A model generated the notes under the pieces. That model was not told where the DNA came from. It saw only the letters and a list, made by a program, of their open reading frames with translations, and ran no database searches. A stretch of DNA of 64,000 bases from Pseudobdellovibrio exovorus JSS (GTDB lineage Bacteria > Bdellovibrionota > Bdellovibrionia > Bdellovibrionales > Bdellovibrionaceae). This document shows positions 45,840-54,997 of this stretch, piece by piece. The DNA lies in NCBI RefSeq assembly GCF_000348725.1, contig NC_020813.1:2339563-2403562 (forward strand), given 5' to 3'. Within the stretch, counting starts at the first letter, position 1. Each line of letters begins with the position of its first letter. The position numbers and the translations under genes were made by a program.

Positions 45840-47279
45840 TTATAACTTCTCTTCACTTAAAATAGTTTCTAATAACTGTTGGCCTAATACATACAACATT
45901 TTATCAAATGGGTTCTTATGCAATGCCGACATGTTGATATAAATTAAAGCAGCTAGCAGACGAACTCTCGCCACAGAAAACCCACGATCTGCGATAAAGT
46001 TTTCAAGGTAATGCATGACTTCTTCTTTATGTTCATGTCCCTCATAAAAAATCTCACAAGAATTTTCTGATTCAAGATAAGAGAATTTACTCTGTTTAAT
46101 TGAGTCATAATTGACATTTATGCCAGCCCAGAGTTTGGCAAAGTCATAATAAATATCCCCATAACTTATTTCTCCACCAAAATCCTGTCGCCAATCGATC
46201 AGACAAAATTTATTTTTTTCTTTATCAAAAATTATATTATCCGGCTGCAGGTCCCCATGTATAAATGAAGGATGCCCCGCGAACACATCCTTCCAAGGAA
46301 AAATTTTGAATAGCTCGGGCAAAGGCCTGATACGTTTCGAATTGACGATCTGTATATTAAAATTGGAATACTTTTTATTAAATTGCTGAACTCTATGTAG
46401 AGTCTTATCATAATAAAATTTTTTGCATATATCTTGTATATTAACGTGGCCATTGCTGATATCACGCCACAAATTATTTTCAAGCCAATGAATAAGCTGT
46501 TTAAATCTTTCCAAACTTGAATCGCGATACAGTGTCAATCCCGGTTGGTATTTATATGAAAAAAATGAGTTTTGATGCCTTTCTATTTCTGGAAAGATAT
46601 TCGAAACAAGGCGCGATTTTTCGACTCGGCATTGTGCCACACGGCTATCCTCAAAAAATTTAACTACCCTATTGTTGAATATGTAGAGTTGCTCATCTGG
46701 CTTACCGAAATCATACGCAGCCTCCAATGAGTTCATATTATGAAGGCTTTCCTCTGATGAAACATTCGTTGCTGCCATCAATATTTGTTCTGTTTTAAAC
46801 TGATCTTTTATTGCTTGTGCAGTTTCTTCTAAAGAAATATCTAAAGTTATATTTGGTCTATTATCTAAAACCCACAATAGCTGCAAGACATCCAGTTGAA
46901 GAGCACACGCTAACGAATTCCCACATACACCAATCCAATTTGACGGCGACGATGCCACATCAGAATGGATGATAAAATCTGCAGAAACCAGCAGAATCTT
47001 TTCTTCTTTTGGCAATCTAGTTAACCAGTCCTTTATCTCTTTTGTAGAGCTATTTAGGTAGCTGAACTGACAATCTGGATGAGCGACACTAAGATAATCT
47101 TGTATTTGTGAAGACATGTTGTCCGTGACAACAAAAAAGGTGTCCTTATCTGAACATTTCTCCAGAACGTGACTGATCAATGCTTTTTGCTGATATGGTC
47201 GTAGGACTTTCGCGAAAGATTCCTGCGAGGCTCGCTCTTGCTCGGATATCTTTTCTATAGCAAAAATCAACACTTTCAT
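45840..47279 (-). CDS. Fusion of degenerate nucleotidyltransferase and choline-kinase-like phosphotransferase
   Basis: I start it at the ATG at 47277-47279 (AAAGG at 6 bases). The 479-residue protein has an N-terminal half (about 1-220) patterned like sugar or choline-phosphate nucleotidyltransferases. It includes KALISHVLEK and QIQDYLSVAHPDCQFSYL, which closely parallel the stand-alone enzyme at 51786, but the GxGxRM nucleotide loop is missing. The C-terminal half has the APH/choline kinase motifs FIHGDLQPDNIIF and LIDWRQDFGGEISYGDIYYD. The kinase should be active, the nucleotidyltransferase probably not. LicA/LicC-like pairs of this sort serve surface-glycan decoration. Confidence 0.8.
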   Translation of the reverse strand: MKVLIFAIEKISEQERASQESFAKVLRPYQQKALISHVLEKCSDKDTFFVVTDNMSSQIQDYLSVAHPDCQFSYLNSSTKEIKDWLTRLPKEEKILLVSADFIIHSDVASSPSNWIGVCGNSLACALQLDVLQLLWVLDNRPNITLDISLEETAQAIKDQFKTEQILMAATNVSSEESLHNMNSLEAAYDFGKPDEQLYIFNNRVVKFFEDSRVAQCRVEKSRLVSNIFPEIERHQNSFFSYKYQPGLTLYRDSSLERFKQLIHWLENNLWRDISNGHVNIQDICKKFYYDKTLHRVQQFNKKYSNFNIQIVNSKRIRPLPELFKIFPWKDVFAGHPSFIHGDLQPDNIIFDKEKNKFCLIDWRQDFGGEISYGDIYYDFAKLWAGINVNYDSIKQSKFSYLESENSCEIFYEGHEHKEEVMHYLENFIADRGFSVARVRLLAALIYINMSALHKNPFDKMLYVLGQQLLETILSEEKL

Positions 47280-47478
47280 ACGAAACCTTTCGACCACGTT
47301 TCAATGTACTAAAGTTAAAGCTCTCGAACAAGCGTAAACATTTTCTTGATTGCACATTGTGCTCACTTTCTTCATACTCTAGCATAACGACTTAAAAGAC
47401 ATTATTTTGTTACACGATAGATGCCTCGTTATCGCTCTTTCTGAACCATAACGACCTCCTATACAAACAAGGATTATT

Positions 47479-48651
47479 GTGGCTGCATTTAGAAAAATTC
47501 TTATAATTAATACTCTTGGGATTCTTAGCATTTTAATCGCAGGGGAGATCTTTTTACGCCACAACCCTAAGGAGCCCGTTACGCTGAATGTGGATAATCC
47601 AGCAACATTTCAGCCTATCCTTACACCATCCGAACTTTTAGAAAAGTATGGCATTGATGTTAATTTTCAAATTGATCCAGAAAGGAAGGCAATTGACGAA
47701 AAAATTTTAAGTCTAACTCATCCTACAATTGATCTTTCTTACTCACCAGATATTGGGAAACTTTTTACGTCTTCAACTCTTCCAGCATCTGCCAAGATAA
47801 CAAAAAAATTTATGCCGCCAAATGAAAATTATTTTGTTTACGATGTCGAATATAAACTAGACACATATAAACGCCGTGTGACCGAGCATCAAGACAAGAA
47901 GACTACCACAACGAAATTCTTTTTAGCTCTTGGAGATTCGTATACCTTTGGTGAAGGCGTTACGACTGGGTTCGACTATCCATCACAGCTAGCAAAAATT
48001 TTACCAAATAACTGGATGGTCTACAATTTTGGTCACCCTGGATACGGAATCAATGATCTGCTCTATAAAATTGAAACAGAACCCCATGCACTTGCAGGAG
48101 TGAAAGAAGCCTCTGGAATTGTCGTTTGGTACTTTATACCTGCACATCTAGAAAGGTTTTTCTGTCCGCTTTCCTGCTACAATGAAGACTTTGGACGCTA
48201 CATCCTACATAAACCCTATTACACAAGTGAACAGGGTAAACTTATATACCATGGACGCTTTACGGATCGCCTTACCCTCTGGCACAAACTCTTAAGTTAT
48301 CTTAATCGATCGCATCTATTCCAATACTTATATAAGATGTTTCCTGTCGACTACTCAGAGGAAGAGTTAGACACCTTTGCCGATGCTTTTGTCCAATTAA
48401 AAGAAAACCTCTCTGAACAAAAACAGATAGAGAAATTTTATTTTATTTCTACTTTTAATTTCAAAAATAAAGACGAATTGTTTCAACGTCTGCGCAACAA
48501 AGAAATTGATGTCGTCGATTTAACTAACATACCCTTCTATGCAATTCCACATAACACCCTTCCTTTTGACAATCACCCTACAGCGAATTTTTATCATGCC
48601 TTAAGCAAAGTGATTAAAGTGGACCTTATTGACACATTAAAACCCAAGTGA
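47479..48651 (+). CDS. Membrane-anchored SGNH-hydrolase-like protein (1 of 3)
   Basis: The start is GTG with AAGGA 6 bases ahead. The 390-residue protein has an N-terminal anchor (ILIINTLGILSILIAGEIFL), a linker of about 110 residues and an SGNH fold beginning with FFLALGDSYTFGEGV, where the serine is the nucleophile. PFDNHPTANFYHAL near the end supplies Asp and His. Such proteins hydrolyse esters or transfer acyl groups to or from polysaccharides in the periplasm. It is a plus-strand single gene between two minus-strand groups, with direct CATAACGAC repeats (47383, 47447) upstream. Confidence 0.78.
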   Translation: MAAFRKILIINTLGILSILIAGEIFLRHNPKEPVTLNVDNPATFQPILTPSELLEKYGIDVNFQIDPERKAIDEKILSLTHPTIDLSYSPDIGKLFTSSTLPASAKITKKFMPPNENYFVYDVEYKLDTYKRRVTEHQDKKTTTTKFFLALGDSYTFGEGVTTGFDYPSQLAKILPNNWMVYNFGHPGYGINDLLYKIETEPHALAGVKEASGIVVWYFIPAHLERFFCPLSCYNEDFGRYILHKPYYTSEQGKLIYHGRFTDRLTLWHKLLSYLNRSHLFQYLYKMFPVDYSEEELDTFADAFVQLKENLSEQKQIEKFYFISTFNFKNKDELFQRLRNKEIDVVDLTNIPFYAIPHNTLPFDNHPTANFYHALSKVIKVDLIDTLKPK

Positions 48652-48657
48652 AGTGAA

Positions 48658-50301
48658 TTACTTCACAGGCAGAATGTTTTGTCGTTGCAAATCGGTGATT
48701 AATTTCTCAACTAGAATTTGACTGCCTAGAGGCGTCATATGTCCAAAATCTTCAGCAAAGTTATCATTAAAAATGGCATCAAATCCTTTTTGTTCAACTG
48801 CTGTTTGGAAATTGTTCTGATTATCAACAAAAGCTATGCTTTTAAAGTCTACCAATAGAGTTTTTAATTCCTCGATACTCCTCATAGGATACTGCATGGC
48901 TACATGTTGGATCTTTTTCCCCTCGATGATCTTCGCAATTTGGACATAGTTTTCACGCGTTGGCGGAAATAATAAGAAGTTTTTCTTCCAATAACGAATA
49001 TCTTTACCCTCAGATTCGTATTTTTTCCCCTGAGCTTTATATATCTCGGACTTAACATCTATTAGGTTCTGATTATTGGGATACTTCCGCAAAGCCTCAT
49101 CTACAAATTTTTCCGCATTAACCCAGTCTTTCTGTGTTTGATAGAAAGCGATCAAATCTTTCCAAATAAAAAAGCCCATATCAGTTGGGTCATTCAATCC
49201 TATTTTTAAAATTTTTTCAGAATCTTTAAATCTTCCTTCGTTTCTATAGATACGAGCTAATGATACGATGACATTTCCATCAACGCTTCCGAGGCGAATC
49301 GCCTTTTCAAGATAACCTTTAGCTTCGACTTGAGTATCTTTCTGACTTTCCAGACTACAACCCAGTATCTTTAATGCCTCAATATTTTCAGGGTTGCTCT
49401 GCAAAGCCATTCTAGAATATTTCTGAGCTAGGCTTTGTCCATAACGATCTGATATACCAAAAGCAAAATGATATAAACTTGCAACTCTTACTTGAGCCAA
49501 ATCACTCGGATTACCTTTGACATAATCCTCAAAAAATTTTTCAGCCTCGTTTTTATTACCTATTTCTAGCAAAGCTTGCCCCAAGTTGAACCTTATATAA
49601 TTAGGAAGCTCTTCAAAGTTGAGCGCGCTTTTATATGCTTGAACAGCTTCCAGAAATCTCTTCGAACGAAACTCCCGTTCTGCCTGTTCCAGTAGCTCAC
49701 GTTCGCTATCGCTTAAAAGCCTGATAGCTTCATAGTCCGTTTTCAGAAAGTTACGTTTTTCTACAGAGAGAGCTTGTTCTTCCTCTGGTTTTTGCGTTTG
49801 ATTGTTTTTAAGCAAATCAAGATTGTGTCGTATCAACGTATAAAGTTTGTACAATTTAGAATACTTTAGAAGACCTGTTTCTCCACGAATCTGCCAACTG
49901 TCATTAATCCCTACCATAGTGATAACTATGTCTGGTTTATATAAGATCAAAAGACTTTCTAATGAAAGTGCAATCTTCTGGGTATCACTGCCAGCAACAC
50001 CTTCATTTATGACATAATAGGTATTCGATCCATAAAGAGCATCTAGCTTTCTTTGCAAAACTGCGGGATACGAGTCCCCTAACCCCCAAGCAGTCGTGGA
50101 TTCTCCGATACAAAGTATTACTTTACTTTCATTGCTTTTTTCTGAGGTGGAAGAAGCTATGGTCTTTGGATTATATGTCCGCTGTACATAATTGTAACCC
50201 CAACCTACCATGTATAATAAGGCTTCTGTTAACAACAGACCTAAAACCACCAAAAATATTTTTTGTAGCCAGCTTGTATGAACTTTAAGATCACGCCTCA
50301 T
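48658..50301 (-). CDS. SGNH-hydrolase-like protein with TPR repeats (2 of 3)
   Basis: The start is uncertain: the ATG at 50299-50301 has GGA 8 bases ahead and overlaps the upstream gene by 11 bases; ATG at 50313 and TTG at 50322 are alternatives. It has a membrane anchor, then VILCIGESTTAWGLGDSYP with the nucleophile serine, MVGINDSW with the oxyanion Asn, about six TPR-like helical repeats inserted in the fold (about residues 200-420), and a final EDFGHMTPLGSQIL with Asp and His. The insertion of TPRs between catalytic blocks is unusual and suggests docking of a protein partner. Confidence 0.78.
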   Translation of the reverse strand: MRRDLKVHTSWLQKIFLVVLGLLLTEALLYMVGWGYNYVQRTYNPKTIASSTSEKSNESKVILCIGESTTAWGLGDSYPAVLQRKLDALYGSNTYYVINEGVAGSDTQKIALSLESLLILYKPDIVITMVGINDSWQIRGETGLLKYSKLYKLYTLIRHNLDLLKNNQTQKPEEEQALSVEKRNFLKTDYEAIRLLSDSERELLEQAEREFRSKRFLEAVQAYKSALNFEELPNYIRFNLGQALLEIGNKNEAEKFFEDYVKGNPSDLAQVRVASLYHFAFGISDRYGQSLAQKYSRMALQSNPENIEALKILGCSLESQKDTQVEAKGYLEKAIRLGSVDGNVIVSLARIYRNEGRFKDSEKILKIGLNDPTDMGFFIWKDLIAFYQTQKDWVNAEKFVDEALRKYPNNQNLIDVKSEIYKAQGKKYESEGKDIRYWKKNFLLFPPTRENYVQIAKIIEGKKIQHVAMQYPMRSIEELKTLLVDFKSIAFVDNQNNFQTAVEQKGFDAIFNDNFAEDFGHMTPLGSQILVEKLITDLQRQNILPVK

Positions 50302-51775
50302 GATCAATTCCATTTTTTTCAAAGCGCTGAACTAGGTAGATTAACAGGCCAAAAGTAAAAAATAGGAAAATTGAGTATATATATTTTAAATATCCAGCCG
50401 GGGCCAATATAAATAATATCGGCAATCGTATAGCTACTAGAACGGCCATGCTAGCTAATACAGAGTAACTTTTAAAAAGTAAAAGCATCATAATAGTAAA
50501 ACAAAGAGGTAAAAGATAAGAGCCGAAAACTTTTACAAAAAGAATCTCGTTGTTAATACTAGCACTTAGAAGATTTTTATACCTTACAGCAAAGTTAGAA
50601 ATCGGATAATCCTCACTTTTCAAAGACAATCGAGTCATAAATTCAGAAAAATCTTCGGGACTTTCTCGTAATGTATCTTGGAAGAAAAGAGGCCATGGCT
50701 CACCCAAATTCAACATACTTCTTGTTAGATATATCCTATTATCTAAGACAATCCTCCAGTTTTCTAGCAAAAGTACATGCGCACTTTTTTTGAATTTTTC
50801 CATTTGCTCAGAACTAATGTCCCAGTTTACTTTTCCGTGGTGAAACGGATCGATATCCACAGGATTAAATTTTGACTTTAAAGATTCTGTACTAATAACA
50901 GCATCTATGTTCGAAATATGCTCTTCTGATATTTCAGAAATTGGCTTTTCATAAAAAATTTGGCTTAGTGGCAAAACGTATGTTGTCAGTTGATAGTGAT
51001 ACGAGTAAGGGTTCGTATTTAGGTACTGTGGCAGTAATTTATAATACCCAAAGCCTAGCAACAATACGGATACAATATAAACTCTTAATTGGCTCCAATT
51101 CCACTGTTTTAGCCAATAGAATAAAATTGGCACGACTACTAAATAAACTTTAGCTTCTTGGCGAAGATCTCCCAAGACAACAACCAGAGCGGAAAAAAGT
51201 ATGACATCAATGATACCTGTTATTTTTGAGATAAAGCACATTCCTAATAGCATCAATAGTAAAGAGAACAAAGTGTCCCTATTTTGAAACAACAATAATC
51301 CTTGATTGAAGGGATGAAGAGCCAAAAGAAAAAAACCAGCACATAAGAGCAACTTCTTTTTTTCTGATAAATTTGCCTTATCTAAAAAGCTCAATGCCTT
51401 GAACGACAAATACAAAAATAATAGAATGTTCATGATCGTTGGAAAACTTAAGCCACCTGTAATCATCATTCCTACAGATAAGAAAAAGGAGTAGGTCAAA
51501 GATTGCCATCCCCATGCATTTCCTTTGGTTAGCTCTGTTAAGGCAAACCCATCATCCACACTTGTAAAACCCGGTATGAACATATAGAAAAGCAATCCAT
51601 ACGAACAGCACAAAGCTAGAGCAAAAAATTTAATCTTTGTGTTCTTAATTTTTAAAAACTGCTTATAAAGACAGTATACACCCAGAGGAATTAAAAAGAT
51701 TATTGTTATGTACGCAAGTATTTCACATATCTTAACAAATGGTGACGCTGAAAAGTAATGTAATCCACTTAACAT
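50291..51775 (-). CDS. Polytopic membrane protein, possible GT-C glycosyltransferase
   Basis: The 494-residue protein has about ten hydrophobic segments and an early extracytoplasmic loop FTSVDDGFALTELTKG. An acidic pair in the first loop is typical of GT-C glycosyltransferases, which use polyprenyl-phosphate sugars. A large soluble loop (about residues 270-400) follows. The rest is not recognised, so the glycosyltransferase call is tentative; an O-antigen polymerase- or ligase-type protein is an alternative. The DNA is strongly AT-rich (the 60 bases from 50341 contain 16 G or C). It lies 10 bases after the nucleotidyltransferase gene. Confidence 0.6.
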   Translation of the reverse strand: MLSGLHYFSASPFVKICEILAYITIIFLIPLGVYCLYKQFLKIKNTKIKFFALALCCSYGLLFYMFIPGFTSVDDGFALTELTKGNAWGWQSLTYSFFLSVGMMITGGLSFPTIMNILLFLYLSFKALSFLDKANLSEKKKLLLCAGFFLLALHPFNQGLLLFQNRDTLFSLLLMLLGMCFISKITGIIDVILFSALVVVLGDLRQEAKVYLVVVPILFYWLKQWNWSQLRVYIVSVLLLGFGYYKLLPQYLNTNPYSYHYQLTTYVLPLSQIFYEKPISEISEEHISNIDAVISTESLKSKFNPVDIDPFHHGKVNWDISSEQMEKFKKSAHVLLLENWRIVLDNRIYLTRSMLNLGEPWPLFFQDTLRESPEDFSEFMTRLSLKSEDYPISNFAVRYKNLLSASINNEILFVKVFGSYLLPLCFTIMMLLLFKSYSVLASMAVLVAIRLPILFILAPAGYLKYIYSIFLFFTFGLLIYLVQRFEKNGIDHEA

Positions 51776-51785
51776 TCTAATAATC

Positions 51786-52583
51786 CTATTTTTCGATTTT
51801 TTCTAATGGAAATTTAAGATTACGATTTTCAACAAAGTAGCAGATTTCATTTTCGCTATTAAGAGCTCGCTTTAAATCATTCGGTGCAACAGCAAGATAC
51901 TTTTCCTCAGTACCAACATCTGTCCAGTTGATATCAATCGTATTTAAAACATCTGATTTCACTATTTCATTAAATCCTGCGGCTAATTGCTTTTCTTTAG
52001 AGTCTTCAGTTTTTTCTGCGACAAGACCTTTCCAAAATAAATCTTTGGACTTTATAAAGGCTAGACCTGTAAAAGCTTTTGATTGTACATCTGTTACCAA
52101 GACCTTATCTCGTATCTCGGTTACGCGGTCAGATTGTAAAATGACATTACAGTAATTTTTCGTCTCATCCGTATCAATGGATGACACAGCCAACCAGTTT
52201 TTATCAATTGGAAAGCTCTGAGTATCATCAGTCCATAGTGTATCCGCTGTAACAAGGTAAAATGCTCTGGTTAAAGCTTCCTTGCAACACAAAACGGAAT
52301 GTCCGGGGCCACTACCTATTCCATTATAATTTTCGACTGTGACATAGGTCACTAGTAACGCAGGATGAGCCAATGACAGATATTGTTTTACTTGCTCTGC
52401 CTTGTTCCCTACGGCGATCACAAATTCTGTACCTTGTGGGAACTTCGCGATTATATGGCTTAATACTGCTTTTCTATCTAACGGAAAAAGTGACTTATTT
52501 AGCGTTTTTGCCAAACTTCCCATTCTTTTCCCCTGTCCTGCGGCTAGGATACAAACCTGTGGTAATTGTATTTTGTTACTCAT
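51786..52583 (-). CDS. LicC-like nucleotidyltransferase
   Basis: The 265-residue protein has the intact nucleotide-binding start VCILAAGQGKRMGSLAKTLN followed by KSLFPL with the catalytic lysine. HSVLCCKEALTRAFYLV and TADTLW supply the metal aspartate, and GLAFIKSKDLFW follows. It resembles CTP:phosphocholine cytidylyltransferases and related sugar-1-phosphate enzymes. Substrate unknown. It overlaps the SGNH gene start at 52580 as ATGA and shares a segment (xLSHxxxK...QYLSLAHP) with the kinase fusion at 45840, suggesting the two act in one pathway. Confidence 0.85.
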   Translation of the reverse strand: MSNKIQLPQVCILAAGQGKRMGSLAKTLNKSLFPLDRKAVLSHIIAKFPQGTEFVIAVGNKAEQVKQYLSLAHPALLVTYVTVENYNGIGSGPGHSVLCCKEALTRAFYLVTADTLWTDDTQSFPIDKNWLAVSSIDTDETKNYCNVILQSDRVTEIRDKVLVTDVQSKAFTGLAFIKSKDLFWKGLVAEKTEDSKEKQLAAGFNEIVKSDVLNTIDINWTDVGTEEKYLAVAPNDLKRALNSENEICYFVENRNLKFPLEKIEK

Positions 52584-53683
52584 TTAACTATTTTCGCCAA
52601 TTCTCGAGCCAGCTCGCGTCCTAGAATTTCTGAAGCATGCTCATTAAAGTGAACTGGATCTTTATAGACTGGTCCTGCATCAGCTAATATTCCTCTGTAG
52701 TCAAGATAGTCCAATAACCCTTGTTTTTTAAATTCAATCAACCCTTTTAGAACCAAAGAATAGAAGTGTTCAAAGGCTTCTTCTCGACGACGTACATCTT
52801 CTATCCATCTGTGCAAGTCATCCATGTTTCCATACCATTCATTTTCTATAACTGTCAGCTCACCACCATAGTAATAGTTCGGCTGAAGCACCACCACATA
52901 TTTAGAACCTTTTTTGTTAGCCAACAGCGCTGTCGCTAAAACATTATTTAGAAAGTTGTCAGCAACTTCTTGAATCAACTGTGATGACGGACCTTCTAAA
53001 GTCGTTTGAAAAGGGTCATGTATATCAGATGACAATTGAATAGGAGATGCTGGTTTCGTCTTAGACGTCATCACATGATAAAGTGTAAAAATATTACTTT
53101 TCCGAACAAAGTTTTTAACCTTTTCCGATGTCTTATCAGGATCTGGGTAACCTTTTTTAAAAACTAACTCAAAGGCATAGTTAAATTCATGATTTCCAAT
53201 AGGAAGAGTTCTGAACAAATAAAAATAGGCATCATTAAAACCCGTTAATGAAATAATCACCTGAGGAATTATTTTTTTGTTAAAAATATAATTCTTATAA
53301 GACGCAGACTCTTGATTAGAAACATAGCCTGGCACACCCAGATTAATTAAATTTGTTTCGCTCCCCCATTTTGCCTTTAGGTCATCTTCTAAATAACGGA
53401 AAAATGCTCTTTCCCTGTCAACAACACCCACTCCATTCGCAGTCGAGCCCCCAAGAAGCACTATCGACTTCGGATTTAATCGATCCATTTGGCCATACAT
53501 AGGATATGGATAAGCACGAAACCCCAAGTACGGATCGTAATCATACGAAGTCATGTAACTATAGTTATATATATGGTCTGGTTTTTTAATATAAAGGAAG
53601 CTCAATGACGCGAGCAATTCCATAAGGACCAAAATAGCTGTAAGAACCGCTACATTTATCAAAAGAACTTTAAATTTTGACAT
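52580..53683 (-). CDS. Membrane-anchored SGNH-hydrolase-like protein (3 of 3)
   Basis: I start it at the ATG at 53681-53683, which places the anchor (VLLINVAVLTAILVLMELLASL) at the N-terminus; a TTG at 53722 is possible. The 367-residue protein has KSIVLLGGSTANGVGV with the serine, SLTGFNDAYFYL with the Asn, and the C-terminal DPVHFNEHASEIL with Asp and His, so the SGNH catalytic set is complete. It probably acts as an esterase or acyltransferase in the periplasm. Its stop is coupled to the nucleotidyltransferase gene. Confidence 0.8.
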   Translation of the reverse strand: MSKFKVLLINVAVLTAILVLMELLASLSFLYIKKPDHIYNYSYMTSYDYDPYLGFRAYPYPMYGQMDRLNPKSIVLLGGSTANGVGVVDRERAFFRYLEDDLKAKWGSETNLINLGVPGYVSNQESASYKNYIFNKKIIPQVIISLTGFNDAYFYLFRTLPIGNHEFNYAFELVFKKGYPDPDKTSEKVKNFVRKSNIFTLYHVMTSKTKPASPIQLSSDIHDPFQTTLEGPSSQLIQEVADNFLNNVLATALLANKKGSKYVVVLQPNYYYGGELTVIENEWYGNMDDLHRWIEDVRRREEAFEHFYSLVLKGLIEFKKQGLLDYLDYRGILADAGPVYKDPVHFNEHASEILGRELARELAKIVK

Positions 53684-53821
53684 AGGTTTATCGTAGAACC
53701 TCTCTATCTGAAATTCGACCAATATCTCGTGACGCGCTGCTGTTATTGGGACAGTCTCAAATCACTACAATCTACATTGTATCTATACATTTTCCCTTCT
53801 TGAAAATAGAATTTGAATAGA

Positions 53822-54988
53822 ATGTTCTTCAGAAAAAAAAGTCCTATTCCGAGTAAGTCCACTGCAGATTATCGTGCCACTCGATACACTCCCTCCAATA
53901 AAACTGTCACTTACTTTGATAATTCAAAACACTACGAAGTCTTGAAAAAAGTTACCTGCTCTACTCCATTCACAGCATTTCATATAAATCCAGATGGCAA
54001 TATAGCTAACTGCTGTTTCTATTGGATGCCCACTTTTATCGGTAATATTACAGAAACAAGTCTACTGAAGATTATAGATGGCACTGTCTCGCGCGAGGCC
54101 AAGCAATCCGTGCAGGATGGTTCGTTTAAAATGTGCGACTCGAATATCTGTCCTGTTATGATTGACTATATCCATGCAGGAAAAGTGACCGAGCCATTAA
54201 TGCCTCTAGAAAAACTTCCAGAAATTAATCAGAAAAAACTTCTTCTTTTTTTAGATTACGATCAATCTTGTAATTTATATTGTGGCTCTTGCCGGAATGA
54301 GCGGATATTACACTCTTTAAATAATGCTCCTGCGAAACTTTTGCAGATACACGAAGCTGTCACTCGACAAATTCAAGAGTTGTTAGAAGGTGGCTACCAA
54401 CTAACTTTGCAAATTACCAGCTCTGGTGATGGATTTGCTTCACCTTTCTATTGGAGCTTTCTGCAAAATATCAAACAAGATGATAACTTTAAAATTCGTT
54501 TCGCTACCAATGGTACCCTGATGACACGTGAACGATTAATGCATCCGTATGCTCAGAAAATCGATCATATTGAAGTTTCTATTGATGCCGCCTGCGAATC
54601 GACTTATGAAAAAATTCGACGTGGCGGCAACTTCAAAGCACTTGTAAAAAATTTGAATAATTTAGATTCCATGATTTCAAATCGTGAATTAACCAACATC
54701 GGTAAGTGGAATATGAATTTTGTAGTTCAAAAAGATAACTATAAAGAAATGGCTGATTTTGCCCGCTGGGCTTTATCCTATAAAAACCTCAATCGTGTAT
54801 GGTATCTACTTATCTATGATTGGGGACATTTATCACCTCAAGAATTTGCTTCTAAAGCCGTTTGGTATGAAGATCACCCAGAACATCAAGATTTCTTAAC
54901 AGCGTTGAAGGACCCCGTATTTGATGATCCTCGTATATTTTTAGGGAATGTCGGCGCACATCGAAAGAAAGCTTTCGCTCAAATATAA
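53822..54988 (+). CDS. Radical SAM protein with N-terminal cluster domain and variant GGE motif
   Basis: The start is the ATG at 53822 (TTG at 53813 is possible). The 388-residue protein has an N-terminal iron-sulfur segment: CSTPFTAFHINPDGNIANCC, then CDSNICPV. The radical SAM motif is CNLYCGSC. In place of GGEP it reads SSGDGFASPFYW, a variant of the SAM-binding segment. SIDAACESTYEKIRRGG follows in the barrel. It lacks the C-terminal FxxxFPEL motif of the other N-twitch proteins, so it forms a separate subgroup in this locus. It is convergent with the gene at 54998. Confidence 0.85.
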   Translation: MFFRKKSPIPSKSTADYRATRYTPSNKTVTYFDNSKHYEVLKKVTCSTPFTAFHINPDGNIANCCFYWMPTFIGNITETSLLKIIDGTVSREAKQSVQDGSFKMCDSNICPVMIDYIHAGKVTEPLMPLEKLPEINQKKLLLFLDYDQSCNLYCGSCRNERILHSLNNAPAKLLQIHEAVTRQIQELLEGGYQLTLQITSSGDGFASPFYWSFLQNIKQDDNFKIRFATNGTLMTRERLMHPYAQKIDHIEVSIDAACESTYEKIRRGGNFKALVKNLNNLDSMISNRELTNIGKWNMNFVVQKDNYKEMADFARWALSYKNLNRVWYLLIYDWGHLSPQEFASKAVWYEDHPEHQDFLTALKDPVFDDPRIFLGNVGAHRKKAFAQI

Positions 54989-54997
54989 ATAACCACC

